64,000 nt of DNA from Dictyobacter kobayashii (GCF_003967555.1 NZ_BIFS01000001.1:806001-870000); one strand, 5' to 3'. Counted from the stretch's first letter, positions 26,533-34,561 are shown. The notes: a model not told the origin generated them from the letters alone. Made by a program: numbers and translations.

Positions 26533-26574
26533 GCTTTGCGCATGTTGGGGGCCCCTGCCCCCACCGCGCAAAGC
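26533..26574. other. nested double-stem palindrome, candidate replication origin
   Basis: Outer arms GCTTTGCGC (26533-26541) and GCGCAAAGC (26566-26574) enclose an inner perfect stem TGGGGGC/GCCCCCA (26546-26552, 26557-26563) with a 4-base loop. It begins a non-coding, strongly GC-rich stretch (26531-26710) just upstream of the rep unit, in contrast to its surroundings. HUH initiators nick at such extruded hairpins, so it is a candidate double-strand origin or oriT. No T run follows on either strand, which argues against a terminator. Confidence 0.45.
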
Positions 26575-26713
26575 TCCGGGAGGACGAGGCCGGGCGGCAC
26601 GTGGGCCGAGCGACCAGGGGCGAGGGAATCGGGCGGCGAGCGTGGGCTAGAGATGAGGTGTCGCACCTGGCCAGCCTGCCAGCCGATAGGTAGCCCCATC
26701 AGCAAGAGACGCT

Positions 26714-26944
26714 TCAATTCTGAACCCGATCTACCCGTTCCAGGGCACCCGATGCCAGTTGACCCGCTGGGGTACACACATACAGTTCGATGTAGTTAAT
26801 GTCAGGCTGCAGGATAAATACCTGTTGTGCCAGGCGGCGCGCAGCTACAATATCTTTCGAGGTTGCCGTACCATTGCGCAGCTGACCATCAGCGTTATAC
26901 ATCAGCAGGGCATGTTTGCTCTCATGAGGACCTGATCCACTCAT
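26714..26944 (-). CDS. hypothetical protein, 76 aa
   Basis: ATG five bases after GGGAGG. It overlaps the primase gene stop by four bases (ATGA), so translation is coupled. The sequence contains a helix TSKDIVAARRLAQQVFILQ and a strand-rich INYIELYVCTPAGQL. No family recognised. Position between the primase and the candidate origin suggests an accessory replication role (inference). Confidence 0.6.
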   Translation of the reverse strand: MSGSGPHESKHALLMYNADGQLRNGTATSKDIVAARRLAQQVFILQPDINYIELYVCTPAGQLASGALERVDRVQN

Positions 26945-27897
26945 GCAAGCCTCCCTTCTTGTAACCGTATCCAGGCCTCTTGCACTGAAAGCCCATAGTA
27001 TTCACAGAAAAAATCAAAGAGGTTCCCAGCTCGCCGCCAAGTGTAACAGTACCAATGGGGATCACGGCCCCCAAAGACCTGAAAGCTTGGACGACGATCG
27101 CCGCGCCGATGATGACCCTGAAAGGGACAGGAGCCCAGACCGCGATGATCCAGGGCCACATAGTGACCAATGACCTGTCGAATGTCTTGTGATTGGCACC
27201 AGGCGCGAATAGCACCATGGCCAGGCGGCACGAACACCGTCTCAACTGGAATTTTCACTTGCTCAGGAAGCACAGGTTGCAGACGGATATGATCAGGAAC
27301 ATCCACCCGTGAGAGGGATTGCGCCACCCACTGAAAACAGGCCTGCTGTGTGGAGCCGACCGGCACCAGTTGACTTATCGCAGGATCAATGCTCAGGAAC
27401 GGATACCAGCGCCCGGTCTGGCGATGAATACCCAGGGGTAGCCGGATTAGCGAGCCCGGACCACTGAGTAATTGATCCTGTTTGGGATAGAGTTCACACC
27501 CCAACTGCAGCGCATAGGGTAAGAGCCAGGCGCGCACTTGGTCTGCAGGAGTTGGCTTAGCCAGGTGCACCCAGAGATGACCAGCGCGCCGACTCATCTC
27601 TAGCAGTGTCTGTACACTTTCGCGATGTTCCAATTCCGCGGCCAGGTGTGCCAGCCGGACCAGACCGCCAGGCTGATCATCATCAAAAACCGCGAAACGG
27701 CAGGTGTTATCGGCGGTTAAAAGGTACGTGCCAAGAGTGATGTGACCCGTAAGATGCGCAGCCAGGTGCTGGAGCGAGAGCGGCTCATGCATGCGGCGAT
27801 AGGAACCATCAGATTGTTGCACCGCGTAGGAGTCCCAGCAATGCACAAACACCGAAGCATACAGCGCAGCCAGGTCAGTTAGTTCGGTTGGATGCAT
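26941..27897 (-). CDS. archaeo-eukaryotic-type primase with C-terminal CHC2-like domain
   Basis: 318 aa from the second of two adjacent ATGs (27897; GGAG six bases upstream). N-terminal AEP-like blocks: LTADNTCRFAVFDDD (metal-site Asp cluster), SRRAGHLWVHL and ELYPKQD...GSLIRLPLG, as in primases of TOTE-type conflict systems and plasmid PrimPols. The C-terminal part, SCPFQGHH...RPSFQVFGG...WYCYTWRRAGNLFDFF, parallels the CHC2 zinc finger (CPFHxxxxPSF...) but lacks the last Cys pair spacing, so zinc binding may be changed. It probably synthesises primers for the element's replication. It overlaps the DUF488 gene upstream. Confidence 0.7.
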   Translation of the reverse strand: MHPTELTDLAALYASVFVHCWDSYAVQQSDGSYRRMHEPLSLQHLAAHLTGHITLGTYLLTADNTCRFAVFDDDQPGGLVRLAHLAAELEHRESVQTLLEMSRRAGHLWVHLAKPTPADQVRAWLLPYALQLGCELYPKQDQLLSGPGSLIRLPLGIHRQTGRWYPFLSIDPAISQLVPVGSTQQACFQWVAQSLSRVDVPDHIRLQPVLPEQVKIPVETVFVPPGHGAIRAWCQSQDIRQVIGHYVALDHRGLGSCPFQGHHRRGDRRPSFQVFGGRDPHWYCYTWRRAGNLFDFFCEYYGLSVQEAWIRLQEGRLA

Positions 27898-28309
27898 CAT
27901 GCACTCCTTCCACACACCGCTGATAAATGCGCTCAACCACCACTTTGCGATGACAGCGCGCATAGTCTTTGCAGGCACAGAGCACGAGCAGATGATACCC
28001 CTGCAGCAGAAGTGACGCCGCCCAGGGCACCACGGCATCAGGATCAGCCAGTTCGATGGGACGACGGGGATACTGATAATTCACGTTGCCAAAGCGTAGC
28101 TCATGGATATAGCGCTCACCCCAGCGCGTTTCCAAGGCCCGTCTATTCCAGGCTGGGAACCACCGCGACCGAGCCCGCAGCCGTACGTCTAGTAACAACG
28201 CCTGTGGATAGGAATGCATCAGCGAGAGCACCAGGTCCTCACTGCCAGGCGCAGCATACCCAATCGGGTAGAGAAACGTCCCGGCAGGGGTTGCAAGGAC
28301 ATCAGACAT
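27875..28309 (-). CDS. DUF488 family protein
   Basis: 144 aa, ATG at 28309 after GAAGGAGG. Family blocks: LYPIGYAAPGSEDLVLSLM, LLLDVRLRARSRWFPAWN and the C-terminal LLVLCACKDYARCHRKVVVERI with the conserved Cys-His pair. DUF488 proteins are soluble, of unknown biochemical role, and frequent near DNA-metabolism genes. It overlaps the primase start by about 23 bases. Complete. Confidence 0.8.
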   Translation of the reverse strand: MSDVLATPAGTFLYPIGYAAPGSEDLVLSLMHSYPQALLLDVRLRARSRWFPAWNRRALETRWGERYIHELRFGNVNYQYPRRPIELADPDAVVPWAASLLLQGYHLLVLCACKDYARCHRKVVVERIYQRCVEGVHDASNRTN

Positions 28310-28375
28310 AGAGAAACCTCCTTCACTCAAAAGAAGGGATACCCTTTGCTTCACTGCATCAGGCATCCCACCGCG

Positions 28376-28531
28376 TCAGGATTGTGGATGTGATCGATGA
28401 TAGTGCTTCCATTGATCCGCTGTGGTAAATTGCACCTCGTAACCTTGCTCCAGCGCTTCACGGACTAATGCCGATTCTTGCCGATTGCGCCGTTTCCCAG
28501 ATGGATCAATGCGAACAACTTCAGGAGGCAC
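28376..28531 (-). CDS. small hypothetical protein, 51 aa, GTG start
   Basis: The GTG start shares one base with the TAG stop of the upstream membrane-protein gene (TAGTG), so it would be read by coupled re-initiation. The product is basic and helical: VRIDPSGKRRNRQESALVREALEQGYEVQF...WKHYHRSH. No family. Supported by the overlap and by the absence of another frame in this stretch, but short. Confidence 0.4.
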   Translation of the reverse strand: MPPEVVRIDPSGKRRNRQESALVREALEQGYEVQFTTADQWKHYHRSHPQS

Positions 28532-29340
28532 TACCGCTGATAGGGACCCCCCGGCCCAGGCATGGCCATCGTTTGTTGTTCCGCTTGTGGCATTCCCTGT
28601 GACCGGTTCAGACCGAAAAAAGGGGCTTGTCCCTGTTGCCCACTCATTGGTGGCATCATGCTCGGGTAGGCACTCTGTGGCTGTGAACTGGTGCCTGGCA
28701 GAGGACCGCGATACCCATGAGTAGGTGCAAGTGGATTGATGGCCGTCCCAACACCAGGAGTCCCATTGAAGGATGCAGCAGTTGAGACAGGAGCCTGTTT
28801 GGCTTTCTTATCAGCTTTGGGAGCAGGAGCAGGTTTTTCACCGGTCTTTTCCCGATCCAGGTCCATATCAAACCAGGCCAGCGCGATCGTGAAAAAGGGA
28901 ACAATGGGCAGGAGCAGATAGCAGAGAAAGGTGAGAAAACCATGCATCCCACCTTGAAAAGCTGCAAGCCAGTCAATATGGCTGATACTGACCGCCGCTT
29001 GCGCAAAACAGGCCCCAACCTCGACGAGTTCAAACACCGCTACAATCAGCACCACCACGCCCAATGGCTCTTTGCGCTGCAGGCGATGAGACAGGCCACG
29101 GCTGATGATAAAGCCCAGGCCCGCAAATCCTACAGCCATCAGTAAGGTCACAATCCACTGATATTGATCCAGCCAGTTAAGCGCAGAGGAGAAAAACCAC
29201 CAGATTGCATGTGCTGTCACAACCGAAAACACCAGAGAGAAAAAGCGCACTGCCCAATGTTCGACTTTCCGAACCCAACTACCCCCACGCGCTTTGGTGG
29301 GGGCGAAGGTTTGGACGTGCGCCTGCATAGGTAATTGCAT
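28531..29340 (-). CDS. multi-span membrane protein with disordered C-terminus
   Basis: 269 aa, ATG after AAAGGAGG. About five hydrophobic segments lie between residues 30 and 165 (for example VTAHAIWWFFSSAL, WIVTLLMAVGFAGLGFII, GVVVLIVAVFELVEVGACF, FLTFLCYLLLPIVPFFTIAL). The last 100 residues are Pro/Gln/Gly-rich with a lysine patch KADKKAK. No transport or ATPase motif. In a mobile element such a protein may belong to the transfer or entry apparatus, but that is speculation. Family unknown. Confidence 0.65.
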   Translation of the reverse strand: MQLPMQAHVQTFAPTKARGGSWVRKVEHWAVRFFSLVFSVVTAHAIWWFFSSALNWLDQYQWIVTLLMAVGFAGLGFIISRGLSHRLQRKEPLGVVVLIVAVFELVEVGACFAQAAVSISHIDWLAAFQGGMHGFLTFLCYLLLPIVPFFTIALAWFDMDLDREKTGEKPAPAPKADKKAKQAPVSTAASFNGTPGVGTAINPLAPTHGYRGPLPGTSSQPQSAYPSMMPPMSGQQGQAPFFGLNRSQGMPQAEQQTMAMPGPGGPYQR

Positions 29341-29362
29341 CGACGACCTCCTTTAGAGACAG

Positions 29363-29713
29363 CTAGACTGTTTGCCCAGCGCCCTGGACAGAGACAACAG
29401 GAAAGGTAACAAATCCTTTGGCACGTGGTTTGCCAACGACGAGCATAATGCGTTGACCCTCAAGTGCCTTTGCCGCAGCTTCAACTTGTGCCGCGATCTG
29501 ATCCCGCTCAGCTTCTGGAGCTTTTAATTTGCGCGCTTGACGAAGATTTTCCAGACCAAAGCCCTCATTGAAAGAACATTGATGGGTATCGCTAGTATCC
29601 AGGTCCGTGACCGTCATCTGCAGAATATAGCCAGGGTCAGGAGCACCAGTCTTTGGATCAAATGCCGAAAATTTCTTAACTTCAACTTTGGTTACTTGAG
29701 CATCGATTCTCAT
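29363..29713 (-). CDS. hypothetical protein, 116 aa
   Basis: ATG at 29713 follows AAAGGAGAG; the longer frame to 29782 is unlikely. The sequence MRIDAQVTKVEVKKFSAF...GYILQMTVTDLDTSD reads like an OB-type beta domain, followed by a helix LRQARKLKAPEAERDQIAAQVEAAAKAL and a final strand IMLVVGKPRAKGFVTFPVV. It may be a single-strand DNA-binding-like protein, but I have no motif proof. 22 bp upstream of the membrane-protein gene. Confidence 0.6.
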   Translation of the reverse strand: MRIDAQVTKVEVKKFSAFDPKTGAPDPGYILQMTVTDLDTSDTHQCSFNEGFGLENLRQARKLKAPEAERDQIAAQVEAAAKALEGQRIMLVVGKPRAKGFVTFPVVSVQGAGQTV

Positions 29714-29883
29714 GGAATCACTCTCCTTTTCTTTGTGTGGTTCAACAGAAGTTTTGAATAGAGCATGACTGGTTGCATACACATTCCAGTCGCAAGCAGG
29801 TGAGTAATAATCGCCTGCTTAGTTTCATCATTGGCATATCCAATGATCACATGAGGCTGTTTCTGTGTTTTGGGCTGTCCGCA

Positions 29884-30210
29884 CTAATGGGCGAAGACAG
29901 GCATAGGCGTTACACACATATGCTGCAGGTACTCCAGATCGGTTTGCAGATCGGCATAGACATCATTGGCTAATTGCTCCAGACATCCCTCCAAGGTTTT
30001 CCCACGGACGCCAGTTGGCTGTGCATGGATGATCCCGGCCTGTGAGGTATAGGGATTGATCCAAACTACGATATCTACCTCATCAACAGCAGCCATGGGT
30101 GTTTGAGTCGTCCACTCCTTAATCAGGGAGTAATACCAGACGATGCGATCAGGATTGTCGACCTGAAACATGTAGCAGGCCGCTTGAACATTGGAAAGAT
30201 TGATAATCAT
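29884..30210 (-). CDS. hypothetical protein, 108 aa
   Basis: ATG after GAGAGGAG. Mixed alpha/beta protein with DEVDIVVWINPYTSQAGII, an acidic C-terminal helix ECLEQ-like LEGCLEQLANDVYADLQTDLEYLQ and no known motif. Part of the same-strand backbone series; the 24-bp repeat at 30302-30325 lies about 90 bp upstream of the start. Confidence 0.55.
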   Translation of the reverse strand: MIINLSNVQAACYMFQVDNPDRIVWYYSLIKEWTTQTPMAAVDEVDIVVWINPYTSQAGIIHAQPTGVRGKTLEGCLEQLANDVYADLQTDLEYLQHMCVTPMPVFAH

Positions 30211-30301
30211 CAGAGACTCCTCTCATGTGTTGTAAAAGCACAAGAATAAAGAACTGAAGAGAACCTTGACAGTCAGAGGAGCCAATGAGACAATGCCCAT
30301 T

Positions 30302-30325
30302 GAGAACCTCGCAACGCCGAACGAA
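30302..30325. repeat. 24-bp direct repeat, copy 1 (copy 2 at 31595-31618)
   Basis: The 24 bases beginning GAGAACCTCGCAACGCC recur exactly at 31595-31618. Both copies lie upstream of a gene start on the minus strand (30210 and 31570), so a shared promoter element, regulator site or iteron is possible. No further copy was noticed. Confidence 0.5.
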
Positions 30326-30389
30326 CGCTGTTAGTGTTCTCTCAGCTGGCCACCATCGCTACATGTTGGCCAGCAACCACAACATACAG

Positions 30390-30650
30390 TTAAACCAGGC
30401 GCTCAGGTGAATACGTGAGTCCTGCTACCGTCTTGTTAACTGCAAAGAACCAGGTCATACGGTTCTGCAGGTGTGCAAGCGTAGCACATACCATTTCCGC
30501 ATACATAACCTCATGGTGATCCATCACCTGTTGAATGGCGAACAACGACGTAAGCGCCTCAACTTCTTCACTAATGTCAGGAACTACGTTCACCGCATCC
30601 TCTGAGAACCAGATGTGAATGCAAAAGCGTTTTGCATGGAGCCCTACCAC
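30390..30650 (-). CDS. hypothetical protein, 86 aa, GTG start
   Basis: GTG at 30650 about eight bases after AAGGGA and overlapping the end of the upstream gene by seven bases. The product has a helical centre (ISEEVEALTSLFAIQQVMDHHEVMYAEMVCATLAHLQNRM cannot be matched to a family). Probably translated by coupling with the gene at 30644. Unknown. Confidence 0.5.
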   Translation of the reverse strand: MVGLHAKRFCIHIWFSEDAVNVVPDISEEVEALTSLFAIQQVMDHHEVMYAEMVCATLAHLQNRMTWFFAVNKTVAGLTYSPERLV

Positions 30651-31129
30651 GCTGCATTCCCTTCTTGTTGAGAGGCCAGATAGCTACTGGTGTCCTTTGC
30701 CACTTCCCAGCCACAGGTAGAGCAAAGCGCAACGACATGTTCAGCAGCTTGTTGCTGCAGCCCCTTTAGGAAGTGAAATTGTTCCCGAGCATCCTGCTCA
30801 AGATGCCGTAAATGGGTATGTGGCCAATCTGGATTAGCGGTGAACAACTCCACAACTTTAACCCAACAGTTTGCCGCAGTCCCCAGAACCGAGACGAGCA
30901 TATCCAACCAGCTCACCACTTTGTGGGCATTTCCAGCATCACTGAGCAGCTTTTCATACTGATCAAAAGCGAATGCTTCGTACCACAGCGCCAGAAATGC
31001 CGTAGATGCAAGGTCCAGCTCGAGCGATGAATAGGAATGTCCTGCAGCCCAGGCCCACATCTGGATACGCTGCGTGGAAACACGCTCCATTTCGAAAGAC
31101 TGACCTTGTTCATGCAATACATGTGCCAT
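30644..31129 (-). CDS. hypothetical helical protein, 161 aa
   Basis: ATG at 31129 lies seven bases after GGAGG; the frame itself opens at 31159. The protein is almost all helical and rich in Trp and aromatic residues (RIQMWAWAAGH, LALWYEAFAFDQYEKLL, VVSWLDMLVSVLGTAANCWVKVVELF), with a C-terminal CSTCGWEV pair of Cys. I do not recognise it. Second gene pair of the small-gene backbone. Confidence 0.55.
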   Translation of the reverse strand: MAHVLHEQGQSFEMERVSTQRIQMWAWAAGHSYSSLELDLASTAFLALWYEAFAFDQYEKLLSDAGNAHKVVSWLDMLVSVLGTAANCWVKVVELFTANPDWPHTHLRHLEQDAREQFHFLKGLQQQAAEHVVALCSTCGWEVAKDTSSYLASQQEGNAAW

Positions 31130-31183
31130 AAGGAAACCCTCCAGAGTAACATTGGTCATTTCACGAAAGCATCAACGGCACGC

Positions 31184-31456
31184 TCATCCTTGATCCGGTA
31201 CGTGTTGAATGGTACTATCCTTGAGTGTTCGACCATAAAACCAGATCGGACCGCGTTCAATCCCGCGAAGGTGATAGACGCGATAGACAAGAGAACCGTC
31301 AAGAGCCCTGGCGGCTGCATGTTCGACCTGTGTATATCCATAGGTATGCATCAGCTGAACAATGGCTGAGTAGGCATTATCTGCCTCCAGGTATCCAACC
31401 TGGTCAGGAAACAGCGAAGACCAGCGCCGCCAAAGCGCAACATCAAATCGGAGCAC
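31184..31456 (-). CDS. hypothetical protein, 90 aa, GTG start
   Basis: GTG at 31456 lies four bases after the stop of the 36-aa membrane peptide. Contains AIVQLMHTYGYTQVEHAAARALDGSLVYRVYHL, which looks like one small alpha/beta domain. No ribosome site is obvious, so coupling to the upstream peptide is likely. Unknown family. Confidence 0.45.
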   Translation of the reverse strand: MLRFDVALWRRWSSLFPDQVGYLEADNAYSAIVQLMHTYGYTQVEHAAARALDGSLVYRVYHLRGIERGPIWFYGRTLKDSTIQHVPDQG

Positions 31457-31459
31457 CAG

Positions 31460-31570
31460 CTACGCGACTCCATGAAGAAAATTCATCAGATAAACGAACC
31501 CGCCAGTCGTCGCTAGCAGCAAGAGCAAGACAATCGCCACCACGAGAAACAACACTTCTTTTTTACCCAT
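31460..31570 (-). CDS. small membrane peptide, 36 aa
   Basis: ATG at 31570, five bases after GAGG, stop TAG at 31460. MGKKEV is followed by a strongly hydrophobic helix LFLVVAIVLLLLLATTGGFVYLM and a short tail. Basic N-terminus and one span predict N-in orientation. The 24-bp repeat copy 2 lies 24 bp upstream. Too short for routine gene finders but well formed. Confidence 0.5.
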   Translation of the reverse strand: MGKKEVLFLVVAIVLLLLLATTGGFVYLMNFLHGVA

Positions 31571-31594
31571 AACAACCTCTGACTTTCCGCGAGA

Positions 31595-31618
31595 GAGAAC
31601 CTCGCAACGCCGAACGAA
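31595..31618. repeat. 24-bp direct repeat, copy 2
   Basis: Exact match to 30302-30325. It sits 24 bp upstream of the start codon of the 36-aa membrane peptide, which suggests a regulatory element of the backbone operon. Confidence 0.5.
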
Positions 31619-31738
31619 AACTATTTAAGTTCAACACCAAATCGCTAAACACACTGCTTACTTACCCGCCGCTACCCGGGAGAAGCCGTTTCACCAGGAA
31701 CAACTCAACATCGCAAGAAATGTGCATACCTCCTTACA

Positions 31739-31957
31739 TCAGGAATTACACACAAATTGAAGCCAACGACAAAAATCAGAAACGCTAACTTGAGGAGCAT
31801 TTTCCTCGATATAAGGATGAGAAATTTGAACTTGTTTAGCTGATCTTTTATCAAAAGCCCCATACAGAAACTGCAATACAGCCTCGACATCTGCTTTTGA
31901 CATACCAGCTGGCAAACTATTGCCCAAAACCGACTTAAGCTTCTTGGATGTCACCAT
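31739..31957 (-). CDS. hypothetical protein, 72 aa
   Basis: Start ATG at 31957 or the GTG next to it, just after AAAGGAG; the frame opens at a TTG at 31990. MVTSKKLKSVLGNSLPAGMSKADVEAVLQFLYGAF is helical, followed by an amphipathic tail. Divergent from the XRE regulator gene at 32275, so it could be its target, as seen in repressor-controlled element genes (inference). No family. Confidence 0.5.
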   Translation of the reverse strand: MVTSKKLKSVLGNSLPAGMSKADVEAVLQFLYGAFDKRSAKQVQISHPYIEENAPQVSVSDFCRWLQFVCNS

Positions 31958-32077
31958 ACTCCTTTCATCAGAGTGGATAGAATAAAGCAATATAGACTGT
32001 GCCCTGCTCAGGAAGCCAGTAACTAAGATGACCTAATATTCGCTTCAGCCCGAATTGCTATTTCTACCTTTCTGCTA

Positions 32078-32106
32078 TTGCCTTACATCCAAGCAGATGG
32101 TATACT
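32078..32106 (+). promoter_or_regulatory. promoter of the XRE regulator gene
   Basis: TTGCCT (32078-32083), a 17-base spacer and TATACT (32101-32106) precede the regulator gene. The transcript would start near 32113 and have a leader of about 160 bases. The rest of 31991-32274 holds no other gene. Confidence 0.55.
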
Positions 32107-32274
32107 CGGATTGAGATAAACATGCTCTAAGAAATTCCGAATAATAGCGGACGCGCTACCTTCACCACCAGCGATCCGCTCATCTGCAACTTGTACCCTA
32201 ATTATCGTGTATCCGTAGGCATGAATCTACGGCAAATTCCGCACAGACACGACATTTGTAGGAGGTAATGCATC

Positions 32275-33414
32275 ATGGGCATTGAGTCATTAGATGCAAC
32301 ACATCAGGGACAAGTAATAGCACAGTATCGCAAAGCTAAAAAATGGTCTCAACTAGACCTCGCTGAAGCACTACAAATTGACGTGCGAACTGTGCAACGA
32401 ATGGAGCAACAGAGCATGATTAAAAGCACAGAGAGGCGCAAACTTCTAGTTGGACTCCTTGGTATACCTGCAATTCTTCTAGATGTGAAGAATGAGACAC
32501 CCCAAATCAATCAGGCAGAGATAGCCTTGAATGAAGATCGCATGGCCTTTTTAGAAGATCAAATGACTACACGCTGGGACATGTATCATACCGGGGGAAC
32601 ATTGAGAGCCGCACGAGGGCTAGACTTGTGGATTAAAGAAATCAGTGCTTTTACTAGATCCACACAAGGAACATCCTGGCATGTGAGAGCCATGACGCTG
32701 CTTACAATGAGTTACCAGCTCCAGAGTTGTCTCGCAAGAGACATGATGGATTATAAGTTAGCGCACCAGGCCTACAAAAACGCTTACCAGGTCGCCAGGG
32801 AAATAAATGATCCAGAACTGATCGGTTCAGCGCTTGCGCGCCAGGGTGTAACCTTCATCCAGCAAGATAGGCCGGAAGATGCAATAAAGTTTCTTACCGG
32901 AGCACTTAATGTCATCAACAATCAGGGTTTACCAAACTTAAGGGGATACACACTACAAGCACTCTCTGAAGCATATGCGAAGGCACAAATGCCTCAAGAA
33001 AGTTGGAGGTATATTGGGCTAGCAGAGCGTATATTAGAGAGGAAAGATCAATATATAGAAGTGAACGGGAGCCGCTTTAGTTTGTCATCAGTTACAGCCC
33101 AAAAAGGCATAGATGCAGTCTTATTGCGAGACTATGAACGCGCTATAACGTTAATAGATAGAGGGCTAGTAACGTATGATCCTACAATTATTCGTGGCCG
33201 TGCGAGATTATTAGCTCAAAAGGCTGAAGCATATTGTGGCCTGGGTTTAATTGATATCTGTGTCGCTCATGCGGAGGAGTCATTAATGCTGGCCAGGTCA
33301 GTAGGATCAAATAAGACAATAACACGGATAAAGCAGCTCTACTCTTACCTTACTCAATCAAAATGGAGAAAGGAACTTAGCATAGCCCACTTAGGAGCAA
33401 TGCTTTCCAACTAG
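32275..33414 (+). CDS. XRE-family regulator with TPR-like C-terminal domain
   Basis: 379 aa, ATG after GGAGG. N-terminal HTH_XRE: IAQYRKAKKWSQLDLAEALQIDVRTVQRMEQ (about residues 12-43). The remaining 300 residues are helical repeats of TPR type (for example LIGSALARQGVTFIQQDRPEDAIKFLTGAL and RARLLAQKAEAYCGLGLIDICVAHAEESL). Such proteins sense a peptide or small ligand through the TPR part and control element genes, as in Rap/Rgg-like or Streptomyces-type systems. The DUF218 gene follows after four bases, so they share a transcript. Confidence 0.8.
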   Translation: MGIESLDATHQGQVIAQYRKAKKWSQLDLAEALQIDVRTVQRMEQQSMIKSTERRKLLVGLLGIPAILLDVKNETPQINQAEIALNEDRMAFLEDQMTTRWDMYHTGGTLRAARGLDLWIKEISAFTRSTQGTSWHVRAMTLLTMSYQLQSCLARDMMDYKLAHQAYKNAYQVAREINDPELIGSALARQGVTFIQQDRPEDAIKFLTGALNVINNQGLPNLRGYTLQALSEAYAKAQMPQESWRYIGLAERILERKDQYIEVNGSRFSLSSVTAQKGIDAVLLRDYERAITLIDRGLVTYDPTIIRGRARLLAQKAEAYCGLGLIDICVAHAEESLMLARSVGSNKTITRIKQLYSYLTQSKWRKELSIAHLGAMLSN

Positions 33415-33418
33415 GAAT

Positions 33419-34144
33419 ATGCAGACAAACAAAGTCAAATTTCTTTTGATCGGCATCAGTACGTTTGTTCTGATGCCGTTTATTGCATGGACTGTACTCT
33501 TTCTCAAAGGCAAACAATTCGCTCTACGAGATCGGCTCAAGAATGCTGATGCGATTGTTGTCCTGGCAGGAACCCGCGGGAAGATCAAATTTCTTGATGG
33601 TAAAATCCAGACAGCTGCTCATCTTTATTGTAAAGGGTGGGCACCATATTTGATTGCTTCTGGAAAATTTAGCTTCAAAATAACCGACACCCCCTCATTG
33701 ATCCCAATTGAAGACCTGGAGAAGGCAGTTAAAGAAGGGCGTATTGGCCAGAAGGATGCTACAGTAGCAGCTAAATCCTGGGACACAGGGCTAGGAGCAA
33801 CATACATCCGTGACCAGGCCATTAAATTAGGAGTGCCAGGCGCGGCGATCTTAATGGAAGCAGAGTCCTTACATACCCGTGAAAACGCAGAATATGTCCT
33901 GGAGATTCTCAAAAAGCACAATATGCAGAGAATAATACTGGTGACATCACCATTCCACCAGTTAAGAACCTATCTCACTTTTGCAAAAGTATTTCAGCCC
34001 TATAACATTGAGATTATTAACTACTATGCAGACTCAGATGAATGGAGCCCGGCGACCTGGTTTCTTAATAAAGAACATCGTAAGCTGATAAAAAGCGAGC
34101 GAGAAAGAATCGAGAAATACAGAGCGAAAGGCGATCTACTATAA
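33419..34144 (+). CDS. DUF218 (YdcF/SanA-like) membrane-anchored protein
   Basis: 241 aa. N-terminal signal anchor FLLIGISTFVLMPFIAWTVLFLKG, then DUF218 blocks: DAIVVLAGTRGK, YLIASGKF, and SLHTRENAEYVLEILKKH with RIILVTSPFHQLRTYLTF. Family members face the periplasm or cell wall side and affect envelope integrity; the biochemical role is not settled. Co-transcribed with the XRE-TPR regulator and followed by a terminator hairpin. An unusual passenger for a mobile element; may alter the surface of the host. Confidence 0.85.
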   Translation: MQTNKVKFLLIGISTFVLMPFIAWTVLFLKGKQFALRDRLKNADAIVVLAGTRGKIKFLDGKIQTAAHLYCKGWAPYLIASGKFSFKITDTPSLIPIEDLEKAVKEGRIGQKDATVAAKSWDTGLGATYIRDQAIKLGVPGAAILMEAESLHTRENAEYVLEILKKHNMQRIILVTSPFHQLRTYLTFAKVFQPYNIEIINYYADSDEWSPATWFLNKEHRKLIKSERERIEKYRAKGDLL

Positions 34145-34146
34145 CA

Positions 34147-34195
34147 AAATCTGGCCAGAGGAAATATCTCTCTGACCAGATTTAATTTCTTTTGA
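34147..34195 (+). terminator. terminator after the DUF218 gene
   Basis: AAATCTGG-CCAGAG at 34147 pairs with CTCT-GACCAGATTT ending at 34183, followed by a T-rich stretch (TAATTTCTTTT). It starts two bases after the TAA, as expected of an intrinsic terminator. Confidence 0.7.
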
Positions 34196-34266
34196 TCGGT
34201 AGCATTGATGGTCATTGTCATTGCAGCAGAGATGATCATCTATTTGTATCTGGGCAGATAAGATCC

Positions 34267-34305
34267 AAAAAGAAACCCGCCTCGATATGAGACGGGTTTC
34301 TTTTT
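34267..34305. terminator. bidirectional terminator
   Basis: AAAAAGAAACCCG (34267-34279) and CGGGTTTCTTTTT (34293-34305) are perfect complements, giving an A-tract/T-tract hairpin that works in both directions between the convergent genes at 33419 and 34316. Confidence 0.8.
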
Positions 34306-34315
34306 ACCTGTGGAC

Positions 34316-34561
34316 TTAGCGCACATAGACTGCGCAGATCACGCGCTGCAGCCAGAAGTTGACACCCACAAACGACGGAGTGCCCAGAAGCTTCCAACCC
34401 TGACCTGCCATACGGGCATAATCACGCTCGAGCTTGCCTGCAGCACTGGCAAACAAGAAAATGGAGGATTTATAGAACTTGACTTCTTGCGCCTGTTGTT
34501 GTGGCTGTGGTGCGTTTTGCACTGGCATCTGTGCCTGATACCCTTGTGGAAATTGTTGCAT
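34316..34561 (-). CDS. DUF4177-like small protein, 81 aa
   Basis: N-terminal Gln/Pro-rich segment (QQFPQGYQAQMPVQ...QPQQQAQE) followed by KFYKSSIFLF and KLERDYARMAGQGWKLLGTPSFVG, which resembles the DUF4177 pattern of a small alpha/beta domain with a GWKL core. ATG has AGAGGGA upstream. Role unknown. Lies between the terminator and the integrase region on the minus strand. Confidence 0.55.
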   Translation of the reverse strand: MQQFPQGYQAQMPVQNAPQPQQQAQEVKFYKSSIFLFASAAGKLERDYARMAGQGWKLLGTPSFVGVNFWLQRVICAVYVR

